From NCBI RefSeq assembly GCF_036038375.1, contig NZ_CP107935.1:62001-126000 (forward strand): a stretch of 64,000 nt of DNA, in the 5' to 3' direction. The notes under the pieces are model-generated. The model had not been told where the DNA came from and did not search any database. It saw only the letters and a list, made by a program, of their open reading frames with translations. The stretch's first letter is position 1, and every line of letters starts with the position of its first letter. Origin of the DNA: Streptomyces sp. NBC_00414 (GTDB lineage: Bacteria; Actinomycetota; Actinomycetes; Streptomycetales; Streptomycetaceae). Both the position numbers and the translations under genes were made by a program. Shown in pieces: positions 23,010 to 61,560 of this stretch.

Positions 23010-26000
23010 TCAGCTTCCTCCGATGTGACGGGTGATGAGCTCCGCGAGCCGCGCGACCGGTTGCGGGGTGAGCATGTCCCGGTGCGCGCAGGGGATGTTG
23101 TGGTTGAGCACCCTCCCCGTCACGTGTTTCTGCCAGGACTCGGCGACGGCGGTTCCCTCACCCGCCGTGAAGAACAGGACGTCGCCCTCGATCCGGCCCG
23201 GCACGAACGTCCGTAGCACCGCGTTGTTGTGGACCGCGGCGCGGGCGATGCCCCGTTCCCGGCGCAGCATGCGGTCCCGTACGGCTGGTTCGAGACCCGC
23301 CAGGTAGCGGTTGAGCGCGTCCTCGTCGAGGCCGGCCCGCCGCATCTGCTCCGCCAGCAGGCTGTCCTCGTCGTGCCCCGGGTCGGGCAGCGAACCCGAG
23401 GGCACGCGTGAGTCGAGCATCACCAGCAGGTCGACCCGCTCCCCCAGCTCCTGCAGTCGCGCGGCCATGGCGTGGCAGACCACTCCGCCGAACGACCACC
23501 CGAGCAGGGAGTACGGCCCGGTGGGCTGCACCCGTCGGAGGGCCTCGACGTAGTCGTCGGCCATCTCCTCGATGGAGGCCGGAGCCCGGTCCGCCTCCGT
23601 GATCGCACGCGCCTGCAGCCCGAAGACGGGGAGTTCGGGGTCGAGGTGCGCGAGCAGCCGGGAGTAGACCCAGCTCAGGCCCATGACGGGGTGGACGCAG
23701 AACAGTGGCGGGCGGGTGCCTCCGCGGCGCAGCGGCAGCAGCACGTCGAAGTCGGTCTCGGGGGTGCTGCCGGACTCCGTGTGCTCGGCCATCAGGGCGA
23801 CGGTGGGTGCCTCGAACACCTGGCGCACGGACAGGGTGACGCCGGTGGCCTCGCGGACGCGCGCCGCCAGGCGCGCGGCCAGCAGCGAGTGGCCGCCGAG
23901 GGCGAAGAAATCGTCGTCCACCCCCACCCGCGGCAGGCCGAGTACCTCCGCGAACAGGCCGCACAGCAGCTCCTCCACCGGCCCCCGGGGTGTCCCGCTG
24001 CCTGCGGCCCCCGCGAAGTCGGGCACCGGCAGCGCACGGCGGTCGACCTTGCCGTTCGGCGACAGCGGCACCGTGTCCAGTACCACCACGGTGGCCGGCA
24101 CGAGGTGATCAGGCAGCCGGTCGCGCAGGAAGTCCCGCAGCAGGGCCGGCGCCGAGTCGGGGGTCAGCCCGGAGTCGGGCACGGGTATCGCGTAGGCGAT
24201 CAACCGCCGTTCACCGAGCTGGTCCTCCCCGGCGGTCACGACCGCCTGCGCCACCAGGTCGTGCCCGGCCAGGACGGTCTCCACCTCGCCGGGTTCGACC
24301 CGGAAGCCACGGATCTTGACCTGGTCGTCCGTACGGCCGAGGAATTCCAGGTCGCCGTCGGGACGACGGCGCACGAGGTCACCGGTCCGGTACATCCGGC
24401 CGCCGAAGGGACATGCCACGAACCGGCCCGCGGTCAGCGCCGGACTGCCGAGGTAGCCCCGCGCGAGGCCGACACCGGCCAGATACAGCTCGCCCGGGAC
24501 GCCTTGCGGTACCGGCCTAAGCCGGCCGTCCAGCACGTACACCCGCATGTTGTCGATCGGCTTCCCGATGGGCGGCGTCCGGGCGCCGTCCGAGGGGAGG
24601 CACTCCCGTGCCGTCACGTCGATCGACGCCTCGGTCGGGCCGTACAGGTTGTGCAGCGGTGCCGGAACACGGGCGAAGAAGTCGGCCTGGAGTCGGCCGG
24701 GCAGCGCCTCTCCGCTGCAGAACACCTGGCGCAGACCGGCACCGGCACCGGCGCCGCCCCGTTCCAGGAACGAGCGCAGCATGGACGGGACGAAATGCGC
24801 CACGGTCACGCGGTCACGCCGGATCGCCTCCGCGATGGCGACGGGATCCCGGTGCTCGTCGGGCCCGGCCAGTACCAGCGTGGCCCCGGCGGACAGGGTG
24901 CAGAAGAACTCCCAGACGGAGACGTCGAAATCGTACGGCGTCTTCTGCAGCACCCGGTCGCCTGCCGAGAACCCGTACCGATCCCGCATCCAGGCGAGCC
25001 GGTTGGCCACCCCGGCGTGCGGGACGACGACTCCCTTGGGGCGGCCGGTGGTCCCAGAGGTGTAGATGACGTAGGCCGGATTCCGGACGTCCAGGCGAGC
25101 CCGGCGTTCGGTGTCGAGCACGTTCGCGGACGAGTACCCGGCCAGGACGCCGGCCAGTTCCGGGAGGTCCAGCGCGATGCCGGTCGGCCCGAGGTCCCGC
25201 GGCGGGCCGGTCACCACGCAGACCGGCTCGGCGTCGGCGAGCATCAGCCGCACGCGCTCGGCCGGGAGGTCCGCGGCGATCGGCAGGTAGCCGGCGCCCG
25301 CTTTGAGGATCCCGAGCAGTGCCACGACCAGCTCGACCGAGCGGGGAAGCAGCAGGGCCACGAGCCGTTCCGGGCCGGCTCCGCGGTCGATCAGGTACCG
25401 GGCGAGGCGGTTGGCCCTGGCGTTCAGTTCGGCGTACGTCACCGAGTCGCCGTCGCACATCACCGCCGGCGCGTCCGGGGTGCGCGCGACCTGGTCCTCG
25501 AACAGGGCGGGCAGCGTGGCGGGCGCCCGGTCGAGGTCGGTGTCGTTGTCCTCGACGAGCAGTTGGTGCAGCTCCTCCGGGGTCAGCACGTCGACCTCCG
25601 CGAGCGGGCGGTCCGGATCGGTGGCCACGACGCTCAGGGTGCGGACGAGGCGCCGGGCGACCGCGTCGACGGCGTCGGGGCCGAAGGCGTCCGGGCGGTA
25701 GCCGAAGCGCAGGGTGAGGCGCCGTCCGGGGAGCACGAGCAGGCTCAGTGGGTAGTGGGAGGCGTCGCCGCCGTGGCCGCCGCCGTTCCGGACACGGAGT
25801 CCGGTGCCTGTTCCTGTGTCGTCGGCCGGTACGGGATAGTTCTCGAACACCACGAGGGTGTCGAAGAGGTCGCCCGTCCCCGTCGCCCGCTGGATCTCGC
25901 CCAGCTCCAGGTGCTGGTGGCCCAGCAGCGCGCTCTGCGCCTGCTGGAACCCGGTGAGTGCGGCGGCGACCGATTCGCCGGGCGTGAGCGTGACGCGTAC

Positions 26001-26875
26001 CGGCACGGTGTTGATCAGCAGGCCGATCACGTGCTCGCTGCCGGGCAGCTCCGGTGGCCGCAGCGACACCGTCGTGCCGAACACGGCGTCGTCGGAGCCG
26101 GTCATCCGGCCGAGCAGGACGCCCCAGGCGAACTGGACGACGGAGTTGAGGGTGACGCCCCGGCTCCTGGCCAGTTCGGAGAGCCGGTCGGTCAGCTCCA
26201 CCGGCAGTTCCACCTGGAGGGGGGCGGGCTCGGCGACGAGGTCCCGCGCCGCACCCCCGTGGGCCAGTCCGGTCGGACCGCCGACTCCGTCCAGCGCCTT
26301 CTCCCAAGCCTTCCGCGCCAGGTCCCGGTCCCGCCCCCGGAGCCATTCCAGGTAGGTCCGGTACGAGGGCACGCGCGGCAGCGCGCAGGGGTGCCCGTCC
26401 GCCTCCGCCCGGTACAGGGTCAGCAGCTCCCGGACGAGCAGGCCGATCGACCAGCCGTCGAGGAGCAGGTGGTGATAGGTCATCACGAGACGGACCTCGG
26501 CGGGCGATGTCCGCACCAGGGTGAAGCGCAGCAGCGGCGGACACGCCGGATCGAAGGGGACGGCGCGGTCCGCGGCGAGGATCCCGGCCCACTCACGCGC
26601 ACGCTCGTCGTCGTCCCGCCCGGACAGGTCGGTCTCCTGCCAGGGCAGGGCGATCGTGGCGGGCACGACCTGGACCGGCGACGCGAGGCCGTCGTGGTGG
26701 AATCCGGCGGCGAGGTGCGGATGCCGCGCGAGCAGGACCTCCGCGGCCCTGTGCAGGGCCGTCGGCCGGACGTCGCCGGACAGGTCAAGGACCTGCTGGA
26801 CCAGATACACGTCGGTGGAGCCGGAGGCGTAGCGCGCGTGGAACCAGAGCCCCTGCTGGAGCGGGGACAGCGCCA
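23010..26875 (-). other. NRPS2 module 10 (C-A-T-TE), serine pocket and release
   Basis: Pocket DVWHFSLIDK, serine. The thioesterase occupies about 23010-23740 with GWSFGG nucleophile motif. A C-terminal Ser and internal Ser residues offer hydroxyls for macrolactonisation, but linear release cannot be excluded. Confidence 0.75.
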
Positions 26876-29800
26876 GTACGTCGGCGACACCCTCCGGGCG
26901 GCGCTCCCACTTCTCGATCATCCGCTGCGGGACGGGAACCATCAGGTCCGAGGGGGTCAGCCCGCCCGCGGTGAGGCCGGCGAGTTCGCGAAGGACGGCG
27001 AACCACGTGTCGGCGAGGCGGGCGATCTGTTCCTCCGTGAAGAGGTTGCCCGCCCACGACCAGTGCGCGGACAGCTCGGGGCCGTCCGTGCGGTCGTAGG
27101 TCACGGCGTTCAGATCGATGAAGTGGCGCAATGGGGTCTCTGCGCCGCCCGCGACCGGGATGAGGAAGAGTTCGGCGTCGGCGCCCCGCTCGCTGTCGTC
27201 CCCGGCGGTGGCGGCGAACCGCCCGAGGTAGTTGAAGCCGAACGGCGGACCGGGCCGGTCGGCCAGCACACCGGCCGTCTCCGGGTTGAGGTGGCGCAGC
27301 ATGCCGTACCCGATGCCGTTGTCCGGGATCCTCCGCAGCTGTTCCTTGACCTGCTTGACGGCCTGCCGCAGGTCTCCGTCGCCGGGATCGAGCCGCACCG
27401 GGTACACGCTGGTGAACCAGCCCACGGTGTCGGACACGTCGACGTCGGGGCCGATCGCGGCGGACTCCCGGCCGTGTCCCTCCAGTTCGACCAGGACCGC
27501 CGAGCCGGCCCCGCCGAGCGTCTCCCGCCACCGTGCCACGGCCACCGCGAACGCGGTCAGCAGCACGTCGTTGACACCGCCGTTGAACAGCGACGGCACC
27601 GTCGACAGGACCGGTCCCGCCACGTCCGCGGGCAACGACACCCGCAGCGACCGCGCCGAGGACGAGGTGTCCACCGCCGGGTCGAGGGGCCGGACCGGGA
27701 GCGGGTCCGGGGTCTCGGTGATCTTGGTCCACAGAGGCAGTTCCGCGAGCCGCGGCCCGCTGGACGCCTGCTCGGCCAGCAGCTGGGACCAGCGCCGCCA
27801 TGACGTGCCGCGGGTGGCACGCCGCCAGGTCCGGCCTTCGGCCGCCACGTCCCAGGCCGCGCGCAGGTCCGGCACCAGCACCCGCCAGGACACCCCGTCC
27901 ACCACCAGGTGATGCAGCACCAGCAGCAGTCGGCCGGGACGAGTTCCCCGGTCGAACCAGACGGCCCGCAGCACGGCCCCGGAGCGGGGATCCAGACGCC
28001 CGACGGCGGCGGCACCGGCCCGTGCGATCTCCTCGTCGTCGTCCGCGCCGGACAGCTCGACCCGCTCGAAGCAGGCCGCCGCCGGGACCGAACCCGGGCC
28101 GGTGATCTGCACGGTGGATCCGGTCAGCCGCATCCGCAGCGCGTCGTGCTGGTCGAGCACCGACTGAAGGCCCGTCACCAGATCCCGCTCGGTGATGCCG
28201 GAGCGGCATCCCAGCAGCATCGCCTGGTGGATCGAGTCGACAGCGGACTCGCCGCTGGTCAGGAGCCAGTTCATGACCGGCGTCGGGGTCGCCTCTCCCA
28301 CACCGTCGTCATCCGCCGGCAGGGGGCCGGGGGCCTCCGCCCGCACCGCCGCACTCGCCAGTCCCGCGACCGTGGGGTGTTCGAAGACGTCCCGCGCGGT
28401 GGCGGTCAGGCCCGCCTCCCGCATCCGCGACACCAGGCGCAGCACGGAGATCGAGTCGCCGCCGAGGTCGAAGAAGTCGTCCTCGGTACCGGCTTCGGCC
28501 ACTCCGAGGACCGCCGCGAACAGCTCGCACAGGAGCTGCTCCGCCGGACCGCGCGCCGGACCGCCCCGGGCCTCGCGTGCCAGGACGCCGGGGGCGGGGA
28601 GCGCGTGCCGGTCGACCTTGCCGTGCGGGGTCAGGGGCAGCGCGTCCAGCACCACCACGGCGGCCGGGACCAGATGGTCCGGCAGCCGGTCACGCAGCCA
28701 GGCGCGGGAGGAGTCCGGCAGGCCGTCGGCGGGGTGGCCGACGGCGGGTACGACGTAGGCGACCAGGCGACGCGCCGTGTCGGGTGTGTCCTGCCGCGCG
28801 ATCACGACGGAGTGGGCGACCGCGGGATGAGTCGACAGGGCGGACTCCACCTCGCCGGGCTCGATCCGGAAGCCCCTGACCTTCACCTGGTCGTCGGTGC
28901 GGCCGAGGAACTCCAGTTCGCCGTCGGCCCGCAGCCGGACCGCGTCGCCGGTCCGGTACATCCGGTCGCCCGGGCCGCCGAACGGGCACGCGACGAACCT
29001 GCCCGCCGTCAGCCCCGCGCGGTCCCGGTAGCCCCGGGCCACCCCGACGCCCGCGACGTACAGCTCCCCCGTCGTCCCGGGCGGCACCGGACGCAGCCAG
29101 CCGTCCAGGACGTACACCCGGGTGTTGTCGAGGGGCCTGCCGATGGGGACCAGCCCGTCCTGCGCGCCCAGCGGGCCGCTCGTCGTGGCGCACACGGTGA
29201 TCTCGGTCGGGCCGTAGGCGTTCACCAGGTCGCGTCCCGCCGACCACTGGGCGGCCAGTCCGGTGGAGATCTCCTCGCCGCCGGCGACGAGGCACCGCAG
29301 CGCGGGCAGTCCGCCGGCCGGCAGGGTCGCCAGGACGGTCGGCGACAGCATCGCGTGCGTCACGCCCCGGTCGGTGAGGAACGCGGCGAGATCGTCGCCC
29401 GCCAGTCTCCGCTCCGGGATGACGAGGCACGCCCCCGCTCCCCAGGCCATCGCGAGCTCCAGCACCGACGCGTCGAAGCTCGGCGAGGCGAGGCGCGACA
29501 CCCGGCTCGTCGTCCCCAGCGCGCACGACGCGCGAATCGCCTCGGCGAGGTTCGGCACTCCCGCGTGCGGCACCACGACGCCCTTGGGACGGCCGGTCGT
29601 GCCGGATGTGTAGATCATGTAGGCGGGGTGCGCGGCGGACAGCGTGCCGTGCCGCTCGGCGTCGGTGATGTCGGCGTCGGAGAACGCGAGCAGGGCGCGG
29701 CCCGCCTCCTCGCCGTCGACGGCGATCACCGGGCCGCCGATGCCGGCCGGCCCGCCCTCCAGGCCGAGGATCAGGGCCGGCCGGGCGTCGGCCAGCGTCC

Positions 29801-31456
29801 ACCGGATCCGCTCCTCGGGGTAGTCCGGGTCGATCGGCAGGAAGGCCGCGCCCGCCTTGGCCACGGCCAGCTGCGCCTCGACCAGCCCGACCGAGTTGCG
29901 CATGACCAGCGCGACGAACCGCTCCGGTCCGGCCCCCTGGGTGATCAGGTACCGCGCCAGCCGGTTGGCCCGGGCGTTCAGTTCGCCGTAGCTCACCGCC
30001 ACGCCGTCGGCGAGCACCGCGACCGCGTCCGGTGTGCGGGAGGCGTGCCGCTCGAAGAGCGCGGGCAGTGTCCTGGGCTCGCGTGGCCTGTCGGTGTCGT
30101 CGGCCTCGGTCAGCAGCCGGTGGCGTTCGTCGCCGGAGAGCAGGTCCAGGTCCGCCTGGCGTCGTTCCGGGGTGCGGACCGTCGTTTCCAGCAGCCGGAC
30201 GAATCGTTCGGACAGGGCGGTGACCGCGGCGCGGCCGAGCACGTCGGGGTGGTGGCTGAAACGGAGGGTGAGTTCCCGGCCGGGCGTGACGACCAGGCTC
30301 AGCGGATAGTGCGAGGCGTCGCCGCCCCGGCCGCCGCGCCTCGCCAGCCGGAATTCCGGGCCGGCTTCCGCGGTCCGGGCATCGACGGGAAAGTTCTCGA
30401 ACACCGTCAGGGTGTCGAACAGGTCTTCCGTTCCCGCCAGTCGCTGGATCTCGCCGAGGTCGAGGTGCTGGTGGCCCAGAAGGGCCGTCTGCTCCCGCTG
30501 CACACGGATCAGCAGGTCGCGGACGGACTCCGCGGGGCGCAGCCGCACCCGTAGCGGAACCGTGTTGATCATGAGGCCGATCATGCGGTCGCTGCCCGGC
30601 AGCTCCGGCGGGCGTACGGACACCGTCGTGCCGAAGACGACGTCGTCGTTGCCGGTGACGCCGCCGAGCAGGACCGCCCAGAGCCCCTGGACGACCGTGT
30701 TCAGGGTGATGCCCCACTCCCGCGCACGGGCGAGCAGTCGCCCGGTCAGCTCCGCGGTCAGGCGGATCTGCACGGCCTCCGGCACCGTCGCGACGTCCCG
30801 CGTCGGCAGTCCGGGCGCCAGCCGGGTCGGCCCCGGCAGTCCGGCCAGCGCCGTACGCCATGCCTCCCGCGCGAGGTCGCGGTCCTGTCGGTGCAGCCAC
30901 TCCAGATAGGCGCGCAGCGGCGGGACGTACGGAAGGGCGGCGGTGTCCCCGTCGGAGTGGTAGAGGGCGAACAGTTCCTTCAGCAGGAGGGGTACCGACC
31001 AGCCGTCGAGCAGGATGTGGTGGTTGGTCACCACGAGCCGGACGTCACGGGCCGACAGGCGGATCAGTGTGAACCGCAGCAGGGGCGGACGCGTCGGTTC
31101 GAACCGGCGGCGCCAGTCCGCGTCCAGGATCGCCGTCAGCCGGTCCGCACGGTCCGGCTCGGGGAGCCCGGACAGGTCGAAGCTCTGCCACGGCACCCTG
31201 ATGTCGGAGGGGATCACCTGCACCGGGGCGTCCAGGCCGTCGTGGAAGAAGCCCGCCGCGACGTGAGGGTGTCTGCGCAGCAGGGCGTGCGCGGCGGACC
31301 TGAGCCGCTCCTCCGCGACGTCGCCGTCCAGTTCGAGCACCTGCTGGATCACGTACACGTCACCGTCGGCCACGCCGGACTCGAACCCGTACCAGGCGTG
31401 GAACCACAGTCCGCGCTGCAGCGGGGAGAGAGGCAGGATGTCGGCGGGCTTGGCCA

Positions 31457-31457
<1 letters not shown>
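23010..31457 (-). CDS. Nonribosomal peptide synthetase NRPS2: C-A-T-E-C-A-T-TE
   Basis: About 2,815 aa. ATG 31457 shares its first base with the NRPS1 stop codon (TGATG), so the two are coupled. Order: C9 of D-L type (starts [13 protein letters not shown], active site HHILLDG), A9 (pocket DALMVGAVCK, unassigned), T9 ([11 protein letters not shown], the form that precedes epimerases), E9 ([10 protein letters not shown]), C10 of D-L type ([18 protein letters not shown]), A10 (DVWHFSLIDK, serine), T10 (LGGHSLL), and a type I thioesterase with GWSFGG serine, LDS aspartate region and CAHRDML histidine. It adds residues 9 (epimerised to D) and 10 and releases the peptide, by cyclisation or hydrolysis. 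The long frame upstream of 31457 is an artefact. Confidence 0.95.
26950..31440 (-). other. NRPS2 module 9 (C-A-T-E), unassigned pocket, D-configured
   Basis: Pocket DALMVGAVCK; hydrophobic or aromatic, not assignable by eye. D-L type C domain accepts the D-Val peptide; E9 (HHLVVDG) inverts the new residue. Confidence 0.65.
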
Positions 31458-58729
<27,272 letters not shown>

Positions 58730-58981
58730 GTGTCGTACCCCCGTGGTGGTTACGTGCTGTGCGGGTTCCTCGGGTAGCCGTGGCAACTGGGCACTTCGTC
58801 CAGGGCACCGCGGCGTGTCCGCCTGCCCTCGGCGAACGGTGGCTGCGTGGCATCCATGACGGCCGGGCGCGCGGCCAGGAGGGGCGGCGCGTGGTCCAGC
58901 AGGACTCCGGCCCCGGACGGGACTCAGTTGGTGTTGCTCTTGATGCGGGTGTGGGCGGGAAGGTGGGTGCGGGTCAGGACA

Positions 58982-59173
58982 TCAAGGGACTCGGCCTCGG
59001 AGTTCGTGGAGCGGCCAGAACAGGTGGGAGGACCTGTCGGCACCGCCCGTTCCCGTTCCGGAGCCCGCGACGCGTTCCGTCGTCCCGGGTGCGTGTCCGG
59101 CGGGATCGGCGCCCGTCCGGCTCGCGGCGCCCTCGCCGGGAGCCACGAACGACTTGATCCGACGATCACCCAT
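58982..59173 (-). CDS. Small ORF upstream of NRPS1 with a strong ribosome site
   Basis: A 63-codon frame with GGGAGGGG 7 nt before ATG 59173, stronger than that of many real genes here. Product starts MGDRRIKSFVAPGEGAASRT and is Gly/Ala/Thr-rich. Near its end a neighbouring frame continues with sensible sequence ([20 protein letters not shown], ending at 58924), so a frameshift or a decayed gene is possible. No family recognised. It lies in the divergent region between NRPS1 and the MbtH gene and could be a leader or regulatory peptide. Confidence 0.35.
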   Translation of the reverse strand: MGDRRIKSFVAPGEGAASRTGADPAGHAPGTTERVAGSGTGTGGADRSSHLFWPLHELRGRVP

Positions 59174-59554
59174 GTCTCGTCCCCTCCCGAGCCGACGGCG
59201 AAGCCGGGTGCTGTGGGCACCGACTCGGGGGCATGACTGCAGATCCGCCCAACGACAACGTTGGCAGACAGCTGAACCCCCGTTGGTGACCGGTGAAACG
59301 CATGAGATCTGCGTGACATCGGGCCACTCACCGCCTGATGCTTCCCCAGGGCCGGACGAGGGTCAACCGTCTTTCCTGGCCACAGGAATGAGTTCTGGCC
59401 AGACGTGTTCGGAGCGTAGTAGGCGAGCAACCGGCGGGGCAGGATGTGGCTCGCGCGTCTCATGAGGCGGCCAGGAGAGGTGTCCCGGGCCGCCCCGGCG
59501 CACAAGGGACAGTCGGGCCGCTTCACAGCGTGCCTGGTCACGGGGAGGAAGAAG
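59174..59554. promoter_or_regulatory. Divergent control region between NRPS1 side and MbtH gene
   Basis: No gene seen. Possible operator-like elements are CCAAC-6-GTTGG (59249-59264) and two TGGCCA palindromes 19 bp apart near 59378-59405. Promoters for both the NRPS operon and the MbtH/PLP operon must lie in or near this interval, but -35/-10 boxes cannot be assigned with confidence. Confidence 0.35.
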
Positions 59555-59791
59555 ATGAGCAACCCGTTCGACGACGTTGAGGGACGCTTCCTGGTCCTGG
59601 TCAACGACGAGCGCCAGTACTCGCTCTGGCCGAGCTTCGCCGAGGTTCCCGAGGGCTGGTCCGTCGAACTCGAAGAGAGCGATCACCAGACCTGCGTCGA
59701 GCACATCGAGCGGAACTGGACGGACATGCGGCCGAAGAGCCTCGTGGACGCCATGGAGGCGGACGCCGCGGAGCGGTCCCGTACCACCTGA
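59555..59791 (+). CDS. MbtH-like NRPS accessory protein
   Basis: A protein of 78 aa with the full MbtH signature: NPFDDVEGRFLVLVNDERQY, SLWPSFAEVPEGW, and HIERNWTDMRPKSLVD. The conserved Trp residues and the NxExQxSxWP and WTDxRPxSL motifs are all present. Such proteins bind A domains and are often needed for their folding and activity. Shine-Dalgarno AGGAAG just upstream. It faces away from NRPS1 across a shared control region, as expected for a helper of this NRPS. Confidence 0.95.
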   Translation: MSNPFDDVEGRFLVLVNDERQYSLWPSFAEVPEGWSVELEESDHQTCVEHIERNWTDMRPKSLVDAMEADAAERSRTT

Positions 59792-60022
59792 CCTCGGCCT
59801 GCTCCGTGACCGCCCGACGGGTGGCCTCGGAGCGGGAACCTCTCATCCCACCGCGGCGGCACACCGTCCGCGCACCCTCATGCCCCACGGGCCGGTACGG
59901 CTGCTGCCGGACGCCGGTGACGTCGGCATGTCCGTCGGCCGCCGATGGACGCCCGGCCGGAGAACCCGGCCTGCGTCCTGCCCGCACGGAACACGTGCGC
60001 CATCACATCACGGGGGACCCCT

Positions 60023-61309
60023 GTGCCCAGCGAGGCACCTCTGCACGCACCGCACCACAACCTGCTCTGTCCGGTGTGCGCTCGGCGAACGACCGATGAC
60101 GGTCTGCTGCTCGAATGCCCGGCGGACCACGAACGGGCCCTCCTGCGCGTCGAGTACGCGGCGAAGGGCTTCACGCCCGACCTCGCCCGGACGGGACTGT
60201 TCCGCTATCGCGACTGGCTGCCGGTCCGGCGGGAGTTGCCCGGGGCGGGCGGAACAGTCATGTACCGCAGCATCGGACTCGCCGAATTCCTCGGCCTGCG
60301 CAACCTGTGGATCGCGTTCAACGGATATTGGCCGGAACGTGGTTGCACCCTCGAAACGGGCACGTTCAAGGAGTTGGAGGCGTTCAGCGTCCTGGCACGG
60401 CTGCCGGACGATCCGCCGACACTGGTGGTGTCCTCGGCCGGCAACACGGCCGTGGCCTTTGCCGTTCTGGCCTCCCGGTGTCACGTGCCGTGTGTCATCG
60501 TCGTTCCCGAGGGGGGCCTCGGCGCGCTCATGCTGCGCGAGCCGCCGGCGCCCTGGGTACGGTTGATCGCGCTCGAACAGGCCGACTACTCCGACGCGAT
60601 CGTTTTCGCCGACTCCCTCTCCCGGGCACTCGGCGGCCGGCTCGAAGGCGGGACCAGGAATGTCGCCCGCAGGGCCGGACTGGCCACGGTGCTGCTGTCG
60701 GCGATCGAGGCGTTACCGGGGATGCCGGACTTCTACTTCCAGGCCGTCGGCAGCGGCGCGGGCGCGATCGGCGTCCACGAGGCCGCGCGCAGACTGGTGG
60801 AGGCAGGTGTCGGAGAGACCCCGCCACGGCTCATGCTGTGTCAGAACGCAGCCATGGCACCCCTGTACGACGCCTGGCGCGGCACCAGGACCCGGCAGGC
60901 CCCCCTGTCCGCGCCACCCCAGGTCTTCGCACCCGAGCTGACCAACCGGCACCCCCCGTACGGGACGCGGGGCGGCGTGCGCGACTGCCTCGTCGAGAGC
61001 GCGGGCGACATGCTGGTCGCCGATCGCACGACGGCCGACGCCGCCAGGGCCCTGTTCGCCGACGTCGAACACATCGACATCGAACCCGCCGCCGCGGTCG
61101 CCGTCGCCTGCCTGCGTCAGTCGGTGGCCGACCAAACCGTGCCCCGGGACGCGACGGTTCTCCTCAACATCACCGGGGGCGGCCGGCGCAGGATCGCCGA
61201 GCAGGCCCTGCTCTCCCCCGCCGCACCGGTGAGCGTCGTCCCGGCCGCCGACTGGCGCTCCGGGGAGCCTCCCGTGGGCCTGTTGCGCAACTGCGCGGTG
61301 CTTCAGTGA
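60023..61309 (+). CDS. PLP-dependent enzyme, cysteate/threonine synthase-like
   Basis: An enzyme of 428 aa of fold-type II PLP enzymes. The Schiff-base Lys is in ETGTFKELEAFSVL, the phosphate/substrate loop in VSSAGNTAVAFAVLAS, and the PLP-phosphate loop in ITGGGRRRIAEQ. An N-terminal CPVC...CPADH segment could bind zinc or be a structural remnant, as in threonine-synthase-like proteins. The FKELEAF and SSAGNT motifs resemble cysteate synthase, which makes L-cysteate from phosphoserine and sulfite. GTG 60023 has GGGGGA upstream. Placed beside the NRPS helper gene, it probably makes a non-standard amino acid for the peptide; which one is unknown. Confidence 0.75.
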   Translation: MPSEAPLHAPHHNLLCPVCARRTTDDGLLLECPADHERALLRVEYAAKGFTPDLARTGLFRYRDWLPVRRELPGAGGTVMYRSIGLAEFLGLRNLWIAFNGYWPERGCTLETGTFKELEAFSVLARLPDDPPTLVVSSAGNTAVAFAVLASRCHVPCVIVVPEGGLGALMLREPPAPWVRLIALEQADYSDAIVFADSLSRALGGRLEGGTRNVARRAGLATVLLSAIEALPGMPDFYFQAVGSGAGAIGVHEAARRLVEAGVGETPPRLMLCQNAAMAPLYDAWRGTRTRQAPLSAPPQVFAPELTNRHPPYGTRGGVRDCLVESAGDMLVADRTTADAARALFADVEHIDIEPAAAVAVACLRQSVADQTVPRDATVLLNITGGGRRRIAEQALLSPAAPVSVVPAADWRSGEPPVGLLRNCAVLQ

Positions 61310-61560
61310 CCTTGTACGTCGCACCACCGTCCTCCCGGCATCCGTTCTCCGTGCTCCGCGGCGGCTCGCCCGCCTCGTTGCGGAAGCGGCGACGGTGCCC
61401 CTCCACAGGCTCGCCGAGGCCCGGCGGCGCACTGCCGGGAACCCGTCCGGGCGTGTGATCAGCTGTGGTTAACTGAGCCAGGCGCGACCATCGAGTGACC
61501 GCTCGGACCACCTGTGCAGCATGCTCGGCGCGCGGTGTCACCGAGGGGAGAGGACCGGGT

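Noticed and set aside
26962..28340. E9 region considered as a heterocyclisation or dual C/E domain
   Set aside because: It has the epimerase-type [10 protein letters not shown] and NGIGYG motifs and follows a LGGDS carrier, the normal arrangement for an epimerase.
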